From assembly GCA_900545925.1 (NCBI GenBank), contig URAZ01000014.1, positions 1 through 64,000 of the forward strand: DNA of 64,000 nt, in the 5' to 3' direction. This document shows positions 41,745-50,299 of the stretch, piece after piece (within the stretch, counting starts at the first letter, position 1; every line of letters starts with the position of its first letter). A program made the position numbers and the translations under genes. The stretch is from an uncultured Eubacteriales bacterium (GTDB lineage: Bacteria > Bacillota > Clostridia > Oscillospirales > Oscillospiraceae). The notes under the pieces are model-generated. The model did no database searches. It was given only the letters and a program-made list of their open reading frames with translations, and was not told the origin of the DNA.

Positions 41745-42392
41745 TTATTTCACCGCCTGCACAAACGCGGCTTTGTCTTCTGCCTTGAAGAATGCGCTGC
41801 CTGCGACGAGGACGTTTGCACCTGCTGCGGTGCAGAGTTTTGCGGTCTGAGCGTTGACGCCGCCGTCAACCTCCAACTCGCAGCCGGGATTTTTCTCATC
41901 AATATACGCGCGGATAGCCTGTACCTTGGGCATCATGTCGGCCATGAAACTTTGCCCGCCGAAGCCCGGCTCGACTGTCATGACCAGAATCAGATCGACA
42001 AGGCCGATGAACGGCAGAACAGCTTCTGCCGGCGTTTTGGGTTTGACGCAGATCGCGGGCTTTTTGCCGCAGGCGCGGATGATGCGGAGCGCCTCAAGTG
42101 TGTTTTCCTGCGTGTCAGCCTCGACATGGACGGTCACGATGTCCGCGCCAGCCTGACAAAAGCGCTCGGCATAGCGCACGGGGCGGTCGATCATCAGATG
42201 CACGTCGAGCGTCAGGTCCGTCACCTTGCGGATACAGGACAAAACGGGCAGTCCGATCGAAATATTGGGAACAAACAGGCCGTCCATGACGTCAATATGT
42301 ACATACTCGGCGCCCGCCTGCTTGATCGTACCGATCTCGTGCTCCAGATTTGCAAAATCTGCTGCCAGAATTGAGGGGGATACACGGATCAT
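41745..42392 (-). CDS. rpe: Ribulose-phosphate 3-epimerase
   Basis: 215-residue TIM-barrel enzyme interconverting ribulose-5-P and xylulose-5-P. Metal and catalytic blocks: SPSILAADFANLE, HIDVMDGLFVPN, DVHLMI, MTVEPGFGGQSF and EVDGGVN. ATG 42392 is preceded by GGAGG at seven bases; a longer in-frame start is rejected. Downstream of a long leader with its own promoter, not in a pentose-phosphate operon. Confidence 0.95.
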   Translation of the reverse strand: MIRVSPSILAADFANLEHEIGTIKQAGAEYVHIDVMDGLFVPNISIGLPVLSCIRKVTDLTLDVHLMIDRPVRYAERFCQAGADIVTVHVEADTQENTLEALRIIRACGKKPAICVKPKTPAEAVLPFIGLVDLILVMTVEPGFGGQSFMADMMPKVQAIRAYIDEKNPGCELEVDGGVNAQTAKLCTAAGANVLVAGSAFFKAEDKAAFVQAVK

Positions 42393-42579
42393 AGGAATGC
42401 CTCCAATCCATAAAATAAAGCCGCGCACCGCCTTCTGGCTGCCGGCATAGGTATGAATATGCGGGAATAGGGCCGGCAGGATGCTTCCGCAGCTTCTCCC
42501 GTGCAGCCGGTCTTTTCCGCTGCGGAGGCCGCTGCGGCCTCCGCAAAGCTATTATACTGTGTGCCGCGGCCGGTGTCAA
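42393..42579 (-). promoter_or_regulatory. rpe promoter and structured 5' leader
   Basis: Minus strand TTGACA (42574-42579), 17 bp, TATAAT (42551-42556). About 150 nt of leader follow, opening with the perfect hairpin GCGGAGGCCGC/GCGGCCTCCGC (42522-42544). Further on, CCGGC, CTGCCGGC and GCCGGCAG can pair in alternative ways. I recognise no known riboswitch class. Confidence 0.55.
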
Positions 42580-42592
42580 TCCGGTCTGGCAG

Positions 42593-42621
42593 TTGACTTT
42601 CCGCGGCGTTTGTACTACTAT
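42593..42621 (+). promoter_or_regulatory. Promoter of xpaC-telA
   Basis: TTGACT (42593-42598), 17 bp, TACTAT (42616-42621), 53 bp before the xpaC start. Divergent from the rpe promoter 14 bp away. Confidence 0.75.
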
Positions 42622-42674
42622 TAGTTTGAGGAAATATCCAGAAAAATGCTTTGCCTTGCAAAGAAAGGACTGCC

Positions 42675-43397
42675 ATGGACGAACAGAAAGAGAAACAGAA
42701 TGCGAAAAAGAAGCGCTCCACGCTTCCGATCTATGCCATCGGCGCGGTGTGGCTGCTCTACGCGAAAAAGCTGGACAGCTTCCGGGGTATTCTTTCCTGC
42801 GCGGTCGTGTCGCTGATCGTGTATGCGATTTTGCGCATTGTGATGCGCGGGAAAAAGTCGGAAGAACCGCCGAAGACTGCCGCGCCGGAACAGCCCCAGC
42901 CAAAACAGGAAGAAAAGAAGCCCGAGCCGCAGCCGCAGTCTGAGTCGGATGAGAAGCTTCCGCCGGAACTGCAATCGGTCATCTATCAGGGCAAGCGCGC
43001 CATTGCCGATATCCGCCGTCTGAACGACGAGATTCCTGACGAGCGCATGAGCGCCCAGATTGACCTCATTGAGCGCCTGACGGCTCAGATTTTCGACTGC
43101 GTCCGGCAGCACCCGGAAAAACTCAGCCAGATCCGGCAGTTCCTCAACTATTATCTGCCGACCACGATTAAACTTATGGAACAGTATGTCACACTCCAGA
43201 ACCAGAACGTCAAGACGGAAAACATCACCGAGGGCATGCAGAAGATCGAAGACCTGCTCGACAAGGTCATCGTTGCGTTCCAGCGCCAGCTTGACGCCCT
43301 GTTTGAGTCCGATGTTGTCGATATCACCGCCGATATCCGCGTGATGGAGCAGATGATGGCCAGCGAAGGACTGACGAATAAAAAGGATTTTGCATAA
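42675..43397 (+). CDS. xpaC: XpaC-family protein
   Basis: 240 residues from ATG 42675 (AAAGGA upstream). N-terminal cytoplasmic KKKR stretch, two close membrane helices (about 17-58), a Pro/Glu/Gln-rich linker (about 66-95), then a helical domain (about 100-240) of the XpaC family, named for hydrolysis of 5-bromo-4-chloroindolyl phosphate. True activity is unclear. It is paired with a TelA/YaaN gene, as in B. subtilis, where both relate to envelope stress or toxic anions. Confidence 0.85.
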   Translation: MDEQKEKQNAKKKRSTLPIYAIGAVWLLYAKKLDSFRGILSCAVVSLIVYAILRIVMRGKKSEEPPKTAAPEQPQPKQEEKKPEPQPQSESDEKLPPELQSVIYQGKRAIADIRRLNDEIPDERMSAQIDLIERLTAQIFDCVRQHPEKLSQIRQFLNYYLPTTIKLMEQYVTLQNQNVKTENITEGMQKIEDLLDKVIVAFQRQLDALFESDVVDITADIRVMEQMMASEGLTNKKDFA

Positions 43398-43430
43398 CCG
43401 GATTTTTTACAGATACAGGAGGAACAGACT

Positions 43431-44576
43431 ATGGACGAATACATCCCCCAGCTTACCCTGACGCCGGATCTGAACGCGCAGCCGCAGCCGGAGGTCAAGA
43501 AGGAAGAGGATCTCATTACCAAGGCGCAGGCCGCGCCGGAGGCCGGCCCGGATCTCTCTGCACTCTCTGCGCAGGAACAGCAGGCAGTTCTGGCCTTCTC
43601 CAAGCAGATCGACCTGGAAAATGCGCAGCAGATTCTGGAATACGGCGCGTCCGCTCAAAAGAACATCGCAGATTTTTCCGACACAGCGCTGGCCAAGGTC
43701 AAGACCGGCGATCTCGGCGAGATTGGCACGATGCTCTCCGGCCTTCTCGTCGAACTCAAGACAATGGACGAGCCGGAGAAGAAGGGCATTGCGGGGCTGT
43801 TCCGCAAGGCAAAGATCAACGCCGAAGAGATGAAGAGCCGCTTTGCAACGGCGGAGGTCAACGTTGACCGCATTTCCGGCGAACTGGAAAAGCACAAGGT
43901 CACACTGCTGAAAGATGTGGCCGTGATGGATCAGATGTATGAGCGGAATCTGCAATACTTCAAGGAACTGACCATGTATATTCTGGCCGGTAAACAGAAG
44001 CTGGCCGAGGCCCGCAATACCACGCTGCGGCAGCTGCGGGAAAAGGCGGAGGCGTCAAATCTGCCCGAGGATGCGCAGGCGGCCAATGATTTTGAGAACA
44101 AATGCGTCCGGTTTGAAAAGAAGCTTCACGATCTAGAACTCACGCGCATGATCTCGCTGCAGACTGCGCCGCAGATCCGCATGATTCAGAACAATGACAC
44201 CGCGCTCGTCGAAAAAATCCAGACTTCTGTGCTCAACACCATCCCGCTGTGGAAAAATCAGATGGTACTGACGCTCGGCATTGAAAATTCCCGCCGCGCC
44301 ATGGAGGCTCAGCGGCAGGTCACAGATATGACGAACGCGCTGCTGCAAAAAAACGCCGACATGCTGCACATGGCCTCTGTCGAGACGGCAAAAGAATCCG
44401 AACGCGGCATCGTCGATATGGAAACGCTCAAGCATACCAACGAGCAGCTGATCTCCACGCTCGACGAGGTTCTGCAGATTCAGACCGACGGCGCAAAGAA
44501 GCGGCAGGAGGCCGAGGTTGAACTTCGCCGGCTGGAGGGCGAACTGAAGCAGAAGCTTCTGCAGCCGCGCAGCTGA
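43431..44576 (+). CDS. telA: Toxic anion resistance (TelA/YaaN) family protein
   Basis: 381 residues, almost wholly alpha-helical, no signal or membrane segment. Family blocks include QILEYGASAQKNIADFSDTA, VMDQMYERNLQYFKELTMYI, ALLQKNADML, and SVETAKESERGIVDMETL near the C-terminus. Members are associated with tellurite and antimicrobial peptide resistance and envelope stress; the mechanism is not established. RBS AGGAGGAA. Follows xpaC by 33 bp. Confidence 0.92.
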   Translation: MDEYIPQLTLTPDLNAQPQPEVKKEEDLITKAQAAPEAGPDLSALSAQEQQAVLAFSKQIDLENAQQILEYGASAQKNIADFSDTALAKVKTGDLGEIGTMLSGLLVELKTMDEPEKKGIAGLFRKAKINAEEMKSRFATAEVNVDRISGELEKHKVTLLKDVAVMDQMYERNLQYFKELTMYILAGKQKLAEARNTTLRQLREKAEASNLPEDAQAANDFENKCVRFEKKLHDLELTRMISLQTAPQIRMIQNNDTALVEKIQTSVLNTIPLWKNQMVLTLGIENSRRAMEAQRQVTDMTNALLQKNADMLHMASVETAKESERGIVDMETLKHTNEQLISTLDEVLQIQTDGAKKRQEAEVELRRLEGELKQKLLQPRS

Positions 44577-44595
44577 CACTTTAGAAGGAGCAAGC

Positions 44596-45531
44596 ATGAA
44601 ATTCTTTCAAAAAACGAGCGTTGCGGTCATCTTTACGGTATTGATGATCGCCGCAGCGCTCTTCATCGGGCTGTCCCCGGCACTGAAAAGCGAACCGGTG
44701 CCCGAACCTATGGCCCAGACAACTGCGCAGGAACAGACTGCATCTCAGACACCGGCCGCAGAGCAGACATCCAACACAGCGGGAGACGAGACGATCTCCG
44801 ACAAGTATATCCGCGACGACGCAGGGCTGTTTACCCGCAGCGGCGAAAATGCGATTCAGGACTACAACACAAAGATCTATAACAAAACCGGCAGCCATAT
44901 CGCCATTCTGACGACAGACAGCACCAGCGGTAAGACGCTGGAAAGCTATACGAACAGCGCATTTGATTCGATGGGGCTGAGCGAGTATGACATGCTCTTT
45001 GCCATCGATACCAGCGCGGACGAGTGGTATGTGACGACGGGTATGTATGTCGCGGATTACACCGATAGCAAGCTGGAATCGATTTTTCAGGACGGCTTTT
45101 CCGCTATTCTGGACAGCAATGCGGACGACGCGGCAAGTGATATGTACAAAGATTTGTACAACTGGTGCCAGACCAGTCTGAACGGTGCCGCGGATATGGA
45201 GTATACGCCCGCGCAGGACACCGGACGTGGCAGGAGGAAAAGTATGATCGGTACAATTCTTACGATTTTGATCATTTTCTGGATTATCAAGGCTATTTTC
45301 GGCTCCGGCCGCAGAGGCGGCGGGAGCGGCGGAGGCGGCGGCTTCTGGTCGGGCCTGTTCCTGGGCTCGTTGTTCTCGAACCATCATCATCACCACGGCC
45401 CTGGTCCGGGGCCCGGCGGATTTGGCGGAGGCCCCAGACCCGGCGGATTTGGCGGAGGCCCCAGACCCGGCGGCGGCAGCCGCGGAGGCTTTGGCGGAGG
45501 ACGAGGCGGTTTCGGCGGAGGCCGCAGATAA
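44596..45531 (+). CDS. TPM-domain (YgcG-like) membrane protein with Gly-rich tail
   Basis: 311 residues. N-terminal signal anchor (about 8-28), Thr/Gln-rich linker (about 34-65), TPM domain (about 70-195: YIRDDAGLFTRSGENAIQDY, then SHIAILTTDST), a second membrane helix (about 215-230), and a Gly-rich tail with HHHHH and GPGPGPGG. TPM proteins are linked to photosystem repair in plants and to membrane-protein or envelope maintenance in bacteria. Third gene of the xpaC-telA operon. The tail is partly built of a DNA tandem repeat. Confidence 0.85.
   Translation: MKFFQKTSVAVIFTVLMIAAALFIGLSPALKSEPVPEPMAQTTAQEQTASQTPAAEQTSNTAGDETISDKYIRDDAGLFTRSGENAIQDYNTKIYNKTGSHIAILTTDSTSGKTLESYTNSAFDSMGLSEYDMLFAIDTSADEWYVTTGMYVADYTDSKLESIFQDGFSAILDSNADDAASDMYKDLYNWCQTSLNGAADMEYTPAQDTGRGRRKSMIGTILTILIIFWIIKAIFGSGRRGGGSGGGGGFWSGLFLGSLFSNHHHHHGPGPGPGGFGGGPRPGGFGGGPRPGGGSRGGFGGGRGGFGGGRR
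45412..45473 (+). repeat. 27-bp in-frame tandem repeat in the TPM gene
   Basis: Two identical 27-base units (45412-45438 and 45439-45465) plus a partial third encode PGGFGGGPR twice. Being in frame, copy-number change would alter tail length only. Confidence 0.9.
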
Positions 45532-45603
45532 AAATTTTTCCAGCATGAAACGGTCGCTTGCGTGCATACTAAGTCCGTACCTTAAAAAAGGAGGATGTTT
45601 TGT

Positions 45604-45777
45604 ATGAGTTTTGCAAACGAAAAGGCTAACCACGCCATCGAGTGCCATGTGAGCCAGTGCAACAACCACTGCGGCTGCGAGGATTACTGTACCCTCGATA
45701 AAGTCTGCATCGGCACCCATGAATGCGACCCGACAGTCGATCAGTGCACCGATTGTCTGTCCTTCGTCAAGAAGTAA
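45604..45777 (+). CDS. DUF1540 cysteine-rich small protein
   Basis: 57 residues from ATG 45604 with AAAGGAGG upstream. Eight cysteines: ECHVSQCNNHCGCEDYC, VCIGTHEC and CTDC, the DUF1540 pattern and probably metal-binding. Function unknown. Monocistronic or weakly linked to the TPM gene. Confidence 0.85.
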   Translation: MSFANEKANHAIECHVSQCNNHCGCEDYCTLDKVCIGTHECDPTVDQCTDCLSFVKK

Positions 45778-45790
45778 ATCCAAGAAAAGA

Positions 45791-45913
45791 CCACGCCGCA
45801 GCAAATCGCTGCGGCGTGGCTCAAATCGGCAGAGAACCACCATTTTCGGCAGACGAAAACGGTGGTTCTCTGCTGACTTGGCAAAAAGAAGCGCCCTCCG
45901 CCGGGAGGGCGCT
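45791..45913. terminator. Array of three strong hairpins between convergent genes
   Basis: CCACGCCGCAGC/GCTGCGGCGTGG (45791-45819). AGAGAACCACCATTTTCG pairs with CGAAAACGGTGGTTCTCT (45831-45871, one mismatch). AGCGCCCTCC/GGAGGGCGCT (45890-45913) has T-rich flanks on both strands. The first and third serve as terminators; the middle one has none of the usual T tail. Confidence 0.75.
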
Positions 45914-45925
45914 TTGGTGTTTAAA

Positions 45926-47278
45926 TCAGCCGTTCGTTGGCGTTGTGGACACGGCGCTGCTGATGGATTTAACGTATTTGGCGTTCAGGTACGCGCAGGC
46001 CTCGTTGTACCAGATCTCGTACCAAGCGCCGTCCTCCGTCTCCTCCGAGACACCGATGACGGCAACAACCGTATCGGTCGGCATAGTCATGAGAACCTCG
46101 CTGTTGGTCGAAGGGGCGGAGCGGACGTTCACATCATTCGTCGTAGCCATGCTTTCGGCCTTCGGCGTGATGACAAGTTCCTGCACGTCGGTGGGCCACT
46201 TGGCCGTGTCGCGCTCCGGCGTGCCGCCAAGATGGTTGGACGCAAAGATAGACGCCACGGTGCAGCTGCTCTTGGTGACAAGCATGGCGACCTGCCCGTT
46301 ATAGCGCACGGAGCCGTTCCATGTGTTGTCCTTCCAGTCGAGCGCGACCTCGTAAATCTGGCCGCTCAGATCGACGGTGTACTGATAATCCGCTGTCTTG
46401 CCGGTCTTTTTATAGTTGGCCTGCATCAGCACGGTGGACAGGTCCACCGCATCGCTTTCGGGCAGCGTCACAGGATCGTCATTGCCATAGGTCACGACAG
46501 CGGCATTAACGGGCTGCGGCTCGGCAGCCTGCGGGACAGTGATCATGAACTGGCCGTTCGTGTCCTGCTCGTCAAACTGGAACATCAGTTCCTGCGAACC
46601 GCCGCGCGGGACGAGCGTAAAGCCCTTGTCGCTGGTCGTGACGGTATAGAGACCGGAATCTTCGTAGAATGTGCGGAACATGCCGGAGAGCGTCTGCCCG
46701 TCGGGCAGCTTGTCGGTGCCGCAGGTATACGGCGTACCCGGCTGGACGGTGGCAAACATCGTGTCGCGCAGCGATGCGTCTGTGATGAGGTGCAGCGGCA
46801 GGAGCATATCAAGCGTGCCGGAATCCAGCGCGATCTCGCGGTGCTCCCCCATGAAGAAATACCATTTTTCATTGGTGTTCTTCGGGTCCTTGACATACAG
46901 GCACCAGCTGTCCGTGCCGCCAGACTCGTTCGGCTTCGTATAGACGCCGCACTCGCCGTAGCTGTTGGTATACGTCGCGGCCGTGATGCCGTCGTTATTC
47001 TTGACAATCAGCTTGTTCAGCGCGCTGAGTTTTTTCTTGGTCGTGAACTGATATCCGCCGTAGGAGACGAAATCCGACTCGTTAAGTTCGGCGGACAGGG
47101 GCAGATCGATGGTCGTGCCGGTGGAAAATGCCTTGGCCTTGATCACCGTGTCGCTGCTCTTCGAGCAGCCGCGCGCGACCAGCACAATGATGAGCACCAG
47201 CAGCACCAGCGCCGCGACCGCGATCAGCAGCGGCAGATTTCTGCGCAGCCAGATGCTTTGCTTTCTTCTTCTGTTCAT
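45926..47278 (-). CDS. Membrane-anchored extracellular protein with C-terminal SH3b domain
   Basis: 450 residues from ATG 47278, with GGAGG upstream; a longer start is rejected. Basic N-terminus (NRRRKQSIWLRR), one membrane helix (about 14-35), a large extracellular region of strands and loops without a family I recognise (about 50-375), and a bacterial SH3 domain at the end (about 385-440: NDVNVRSAPSTNSEVLMTMP, then WYEIWYNEACAYLNAKYV). SH3b domains usually bind wall peptides. Monocistronic. Confidence 0.78.
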   Translation of the reverse strand: MNRRRKQSIWLRRNLPLLIAVAALVLLVLIIVLVARGCSKSSDTVIKAKAFSTGTTIDLPLSAELNESDFVSYGGYQFTTKKKLSALNKLIVKNNDGITAATYTNSYGECGVYTKPNESGGTDSWCLYVKDPKNTNEKWYFFMGEHREIALDSGTLDMLLPLHLITDASLRDTMFATVQPGTPYTCGTDKLPDGQTLSGMFRTFYEDSGLYTVTTSDKGFTLVPRGGSQELMFQFDEQDTNGQFMITVPQAAEPQPVNAAVVTYGNDDPVTLPESDAVDLSTVLMQANYKKTGKTADYQYTVDLSGQIYEVALDWKDNTWNGSVRYNGQVAMLVTKSSCTVASIFASNHLGGTPERDTAKWPTDVQELVITPKAESMATTNDVNVRSAPSTNSEVLMTMPTDTVVAVIGVSEETEDGAWYEIWYNEACAYLNAKYVKSISSAVSTTPTNG

Positions 47279-47346
47279 AGCCGTACCTCCATGATGTGTT
47301 CGGGGCTGCGAAGCGTAGATAGACTCCACGCAGTATATTCATTGTT

Positions 47347-47375
47347 ATGATAGCACAGCTTTTTGAAAATAGCAA
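47347..47375 (-). promoter_or_regulatory. Promoter of the SH3b protein gene
   Basis: Minus strand TTGCTA (47370-47375), 17 bp, TATCAT (47347-47352). Confidence 0.7.
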
Positions 47376-47468
47376 TTCTTCATAAAAAAATAAGATTTGG
47401 CGATTTTTCTTGCGAAGCGCCGCTTCAGCTGGTATGATGTCAGAAAAGACTGACAGGAGGGATCTGCC

Positions 47469-48122
47469 TTGCGCTTCAAATGCCTGGTCATGGATCACGA
47501 CGACACTACGGTCAACAGTACCGCCACCATCCACTTTCCGTCGTTTCTCGCCTATTTAAAGCTTGTACGTCCGGAGGCATCGTATACGCTGGAGGAGTAC
47601 TTCCGCAAGAATTTTGACCCCGGCATCATGGCGCTGTTTACCGGCGAGCTCGGCTTTTCGGAGGAAGAGATCGAAGGCGAGTTCCGCTTCTGGCAGGACT
47701 GGGTACGCACGCGCATACCAGTGGCCTATCCCGGCATCCGTGAGATTTTGCAGCGGCACAAAGAAGCGGGCGGACGAATTGCCGTCGTCTCGCACTCCAT
47801 GCGCAAAAACATCGAACGCGACTACAGGGAAAACGATCTGCCGGAGCCGGATGTCATCTTCGGCTGGGAGCAGCCGCCCGAGCAGCGCAAGCCGCATACA
47901 TGGCCGCTGGAGCAGATTATGGAGCGCTTCAGCCTTGCGCCGCAGGAACTTCTTGTCGTTGACGATCTGAAGCCCGGCTATGACATGGCAAAAGCCGCTG
48001 GTGTTCCCTTTTCCGCTGCCGGATGGGCGAACGATATCCCGGAAATCGAGCAGTTCATGCGGAAAAACTGCGATTTTTACTGCAAAACTGTCGCCGATCT
48101 CGACCGGCTTCTGGAAAAATAA
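47469..48122 (+). CDS. HAD-superfamily phosphatase
   Basis: 217 residues, TTG start with AGGAGGG eight bases upstream. HAD motif I VMDHDDTTVNS (DxDxT), motif II region AVVSHS, motif III Lys near KPHTWP and motif IV VVDDLKPG. The cap is helical (about 18-90), with an LxLVRPE segment. A sugar or nucleotide phosphatase is likely; substrate unknown. Confidence 0.85.
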   Translation: MRFKCLVMDHDDTTVNSTATIHFPSFLAYLKLVRPEASYTLEEYFRKNFDPGIMALFTGELGFSEEEIEGEFRFWQDWVRTRIPVAYPGIREILQRHKEAGGRIAVVSHSMRKNIERDYRENDLPEPDVIFGWEQPPEQRKPHTWPLEQIMERFSLAPQELLVVDDLKPGYDMAKAAGVPFSAAGWANDIPEIEQFMRKNCDFYCKTVADLDRLLEK

Positions 48123-48125
48123 GCG

Positions 48126-48162
48126 CAGCCGCCCGCTTTTTGAACGCGGGCGGCTGTTTGTT
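48126..48162. terminator. Bidirectional terminator between convergent genes
   Basis: CAGCCGCCCGC (48126-48136) and GCGGGCGGCTG (48146-48156), then TTTGTT on the plus strand and an A-rich flank on the other. Confidence 0.8.
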
Positions 48163-49267
48163 ACAGTCTCTGATTTTTTGCCAGCTGGCGGTTTTTATAG
48201 GCAGGGTCGCCTGTGACCTCGCGCAGCACGGTGATCTCGGGCGGCGCGGTGAGCACGGGGGCGTTTTCCGGCAGTGCGGCGCGCATGATGGCCTTGTCCT
48301 GCGAGAACGGATAGACATCGATCTCAAACCGGCAGCCGTTGTACACGAAACGGTATTTCGTCTTGTGGACGGTGTGCAGGCTCGTGTCGCCCTCCATGAG
48401 ATAGCGGATGTATTCCTTTTCGGAGATCGGCTTTTCCGTCTCCCACTGGCCGGAGCCGGTCGTGCGCTTTTCCGTATAAAAATAGAGATAATCCCCGCCG
48501 TTCTTCTGCTGGCGGACGCGGCGGACAATATTGGGGTTGGCGCGGGTCAGATAGGTCTGCATCATGTCGATGCTGGCGGCGTGATACGTTTGCTCAAGTG
48601 TCTGGAGCGTGGGCAGCGCGATGAGATATTTGTGCCAGACTTCCTGCTGCGTGGGCCGTCCGAGCGCTTCGTAGACGGCGCGCAGGCCGCGCGCGATCTT
48701 GTCCTCAAAATCGACGGAGTTGTCGATCACATGCAGATTCGGGTGTGCGCGCCATGCGCGCAGCGTCAGGTCGTCCTTTTCCCGCGCAAGTTCCAGCGGC
48801 TCATAGCGCGCCTCGTTGCCGAAATTATAGGCAAACTCCGCGCCCTTGGCGCAGGAAACGAGGTGCAGGACGGTATCATAGTGGGAGAGCGCCTGCTGCT
48901 CAGTCAGACCGAAGCGCGCAAGCACCTGCCGGAACTCCTCATCGGAGATATAGGCCTTATCGTCGAAAAGCGCGCGGTCATACAGCACGATGACGTGCTC
49001 CTCCGGCACCATCTGCGCCGCCTTGAGCGCCAGCTGCTCCTTGTGCAGCTGGTCGGAAACGACAAAATCCTGAAAATCCAGCATGGACACGCATCCGCCG
49101 AAGGGCTTGATGCCGAAGCCGGAGATCAACTCCGTCGCGGTTTCGGGGATGGTAATGACCTTCCAGCCCTCGTCCTGCTTAAATTCCTTGAGAATGCGGC
49201 TGATAAGCGTCGTCTTGCCTGCGGCAGGCCCGCCGGTCAACACGATCCGCGTGATCTGTTTTGCCAA
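48161..49267 (-). CDS. AAA ATPase fused to CYTH-like domain (Ttd14-like)
   Basis: 368 residues. N-terminal P-loop domain (about 1-190) with VLTGGPAAGKTTLI, Walker-B-like VIVLYDRALFDD and LHLVSCAKGAEF. C-terminal CYTH-like part (about 205-345) has paired basic/acidic strands such as LYFYTEKRTTG and TVHKTKYRFVYNGCRFEIDV, suited to binding phosphate-rich ligands with metal. The AAA_28 plus CYTH plan is that of the eukaryotic Ttd14 protein and bacterial relatives of unknown role. TTG start at 49267, with GGAG seven bases upstream. Confidence 0.78.
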   Translation of the reverse strand: MAKQITRIVLTGGPAAGKTTLISRILKEFKQDEGWKVITIPETATELISGFGIKPFGGCVSMLDFQDFVVSDQLHKEQLALKAAQMVPEEHVIVLYDRALFDDKAYISDEEFRQVLARFGLTEQQALSHYDTVLHLVSCAKGAEFAYNFGNEARYEPLELAREKDDLTLRAWRAHPNLHVIDNSVDFEDKIARGLRAVYEALGRPTQQEVWHKYLIALPTLQTLEQTYHAASIDMMQTYLTRANPNIVRRVRQQKNGGDYLYFYTEKRTTGSGQWETEKPISEKEYIRYLMEGDTSLHTVHKTKYRFVYNGCRFEIDVYPFSQDKAIMRAALPENAPVLTAPPEITVLREVTGDPAYKNRQLAKNQRL

Positions 49268-49494
49268 AAGGACCGCTCCTTTTCTTGTGAGGGGACCTCT
49301 GCCTCAATGCCCTTTCACCGGATCTTTTGTCCCAATCCTGCGGTATGAAAACTTGAAATACACAAAGTATTCCTGCGGTTTCATACCTTGTCTTGGGTCA
49401 AATTCTCTCGCCGAATGCTCTCGGTCATTGTATCAGCGTTTCCCTATCGTTTTTTATAATTTAATAGTAACATTGATGCGCAGCAAATGCAAGA
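49268..49494 (-). promoter_or_regulatory. Promoter and long leader of the AAA-CYTH gene
   Basis: Minus strand TTGCAT (49489-49494), 17 bp, TACTAT (49466-49471), leaving about 190 nt of leader. The leader has an inverted repeat GGTATGAAA/TTTCATACC (about 49344-49388) and an in-frame ATG at 49384 opening a 26-codon frame that stops at 49304. No known regulatory RNA recognised. 49495-49588 holds no gene. Confidence 0.5.
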
Positions 49495-49588
49495 AAAAGT
49501 ATTTTCAGGCCCGGCGTTCATGGATTATTCAAGCAAAACAGGAAGCGGTGTGCCATAATATATTATTCGGAAAAAACACAGGGGGGTT

Positions 49589-50299
49589 ATGGGTGTGCAG
49601 GATTTTGTGGTATTCGATCATGTCTGCAAGACCTACCGGATGGGCGACGTGCGCATTGATGCGCTGAAGGACGCCTCGTTTGCGATTGCGGAGGGGGAGA
49701 TCTGCGTGATCGTCGGGCAGTCCGGCGCGGGCAAGACGACGCTTTTAAACATTCTCGGAGGCATGGACCGGCTGACGAGCGGCCATGTGCTGCTGGCGGG
49801 CGAGGATGTGTCAGGGTTTGACCGCAAACGGCTGACGACCTACCGCCGGCATGAGGTCGGCTTTGTGTTCCAGTTCTATAATCTGCTTCCCAATATGACG
49901 GCGCTGGAAAACGTGCAGATCGCGGGCCAGCTTTGTAAAAATCCCATCCCGGCAGACGAAGTTCTGCGTCAGGTCGGCCTTGGTGAGCGTATGCAGAATT
50001 TTCCTGCTCAGCTTTCCGGCGGCGAGCAGCAGCGCGTGGCAATCGCGCGGGCGCTGGCCAAAAGGCCGCGGCTTCTGCTGTGCGACGAACCGACCGGCGC
50101 GCTTGATTATCAGACCGGCAAGCAGATTCTTGCGCTTTTGCAGAAGCAGAGCCGGGAAAACGGCATGACCGTCGTCATCATCACGCACAATTCCGCCCTG
50201 ACTGCCATGGCCGACCGCGTCATCCGCGTCAGAAGCGGCCAGATCACCGACGTGCGGCGCAATGAAGCGCCCGTGCCGGTGGAAAGCATCGAGTGGTGA
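49589..50299 (+). CDS. MacB/LolD-type ABC transporter ATPase
   Basis: 236 residues. Walker A GQSGAGKTT, Q loop VFQFYNLLPNMT, signature LSGGEQQR, Walker B LLLCDEPTGALD, H loop THNSA. The LPNMTALENV and GEQQRVAIARA blocks put it in the MacB/LolD/FtsE group, which powers mechanotransmission rather than classical import. RBS GGGGGG. Stop overlaps the start of the large FtsX-like permease gene, its partner. Confidence 0.94.
   Translation: MGVQDFVVFDHVCKTYRMGDVRIDALKDASFAIAEGEICVIVGQSGAGKTTLLNILGGMDRLTSGHVLLAGEDVSGFDRKRLTTYRRHEVGFVFQFYNLLPNMTALENVQIAGQLCKNPIPADEVLRQVGLGERMQNFPAQLSGGEQQRVAIARALAKRPRLLLCDEPTGALDYQTGKQILALLQKQSRENGMTVVIITHNSALTAMADRVIRVRSGQITDVRRNEAPVPVESIEW

Noticed and set aside
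42393..42560. T-box or known riboswitch in the rpe leader
   Set aside because: No T-box sequence, aptamer core or specifier-like stem could be identified.
45385..45410. Poly-His stretch as an engineered tag
   Set aside because: It is inside a natural Gly/Pro-rich tail of a TPM protein with host codon use, not at a terminus.
45791..45913. CRISPR-like array
   Set aside because: Three different hairpins, not identical repeats with regular spacers. No cas genes.
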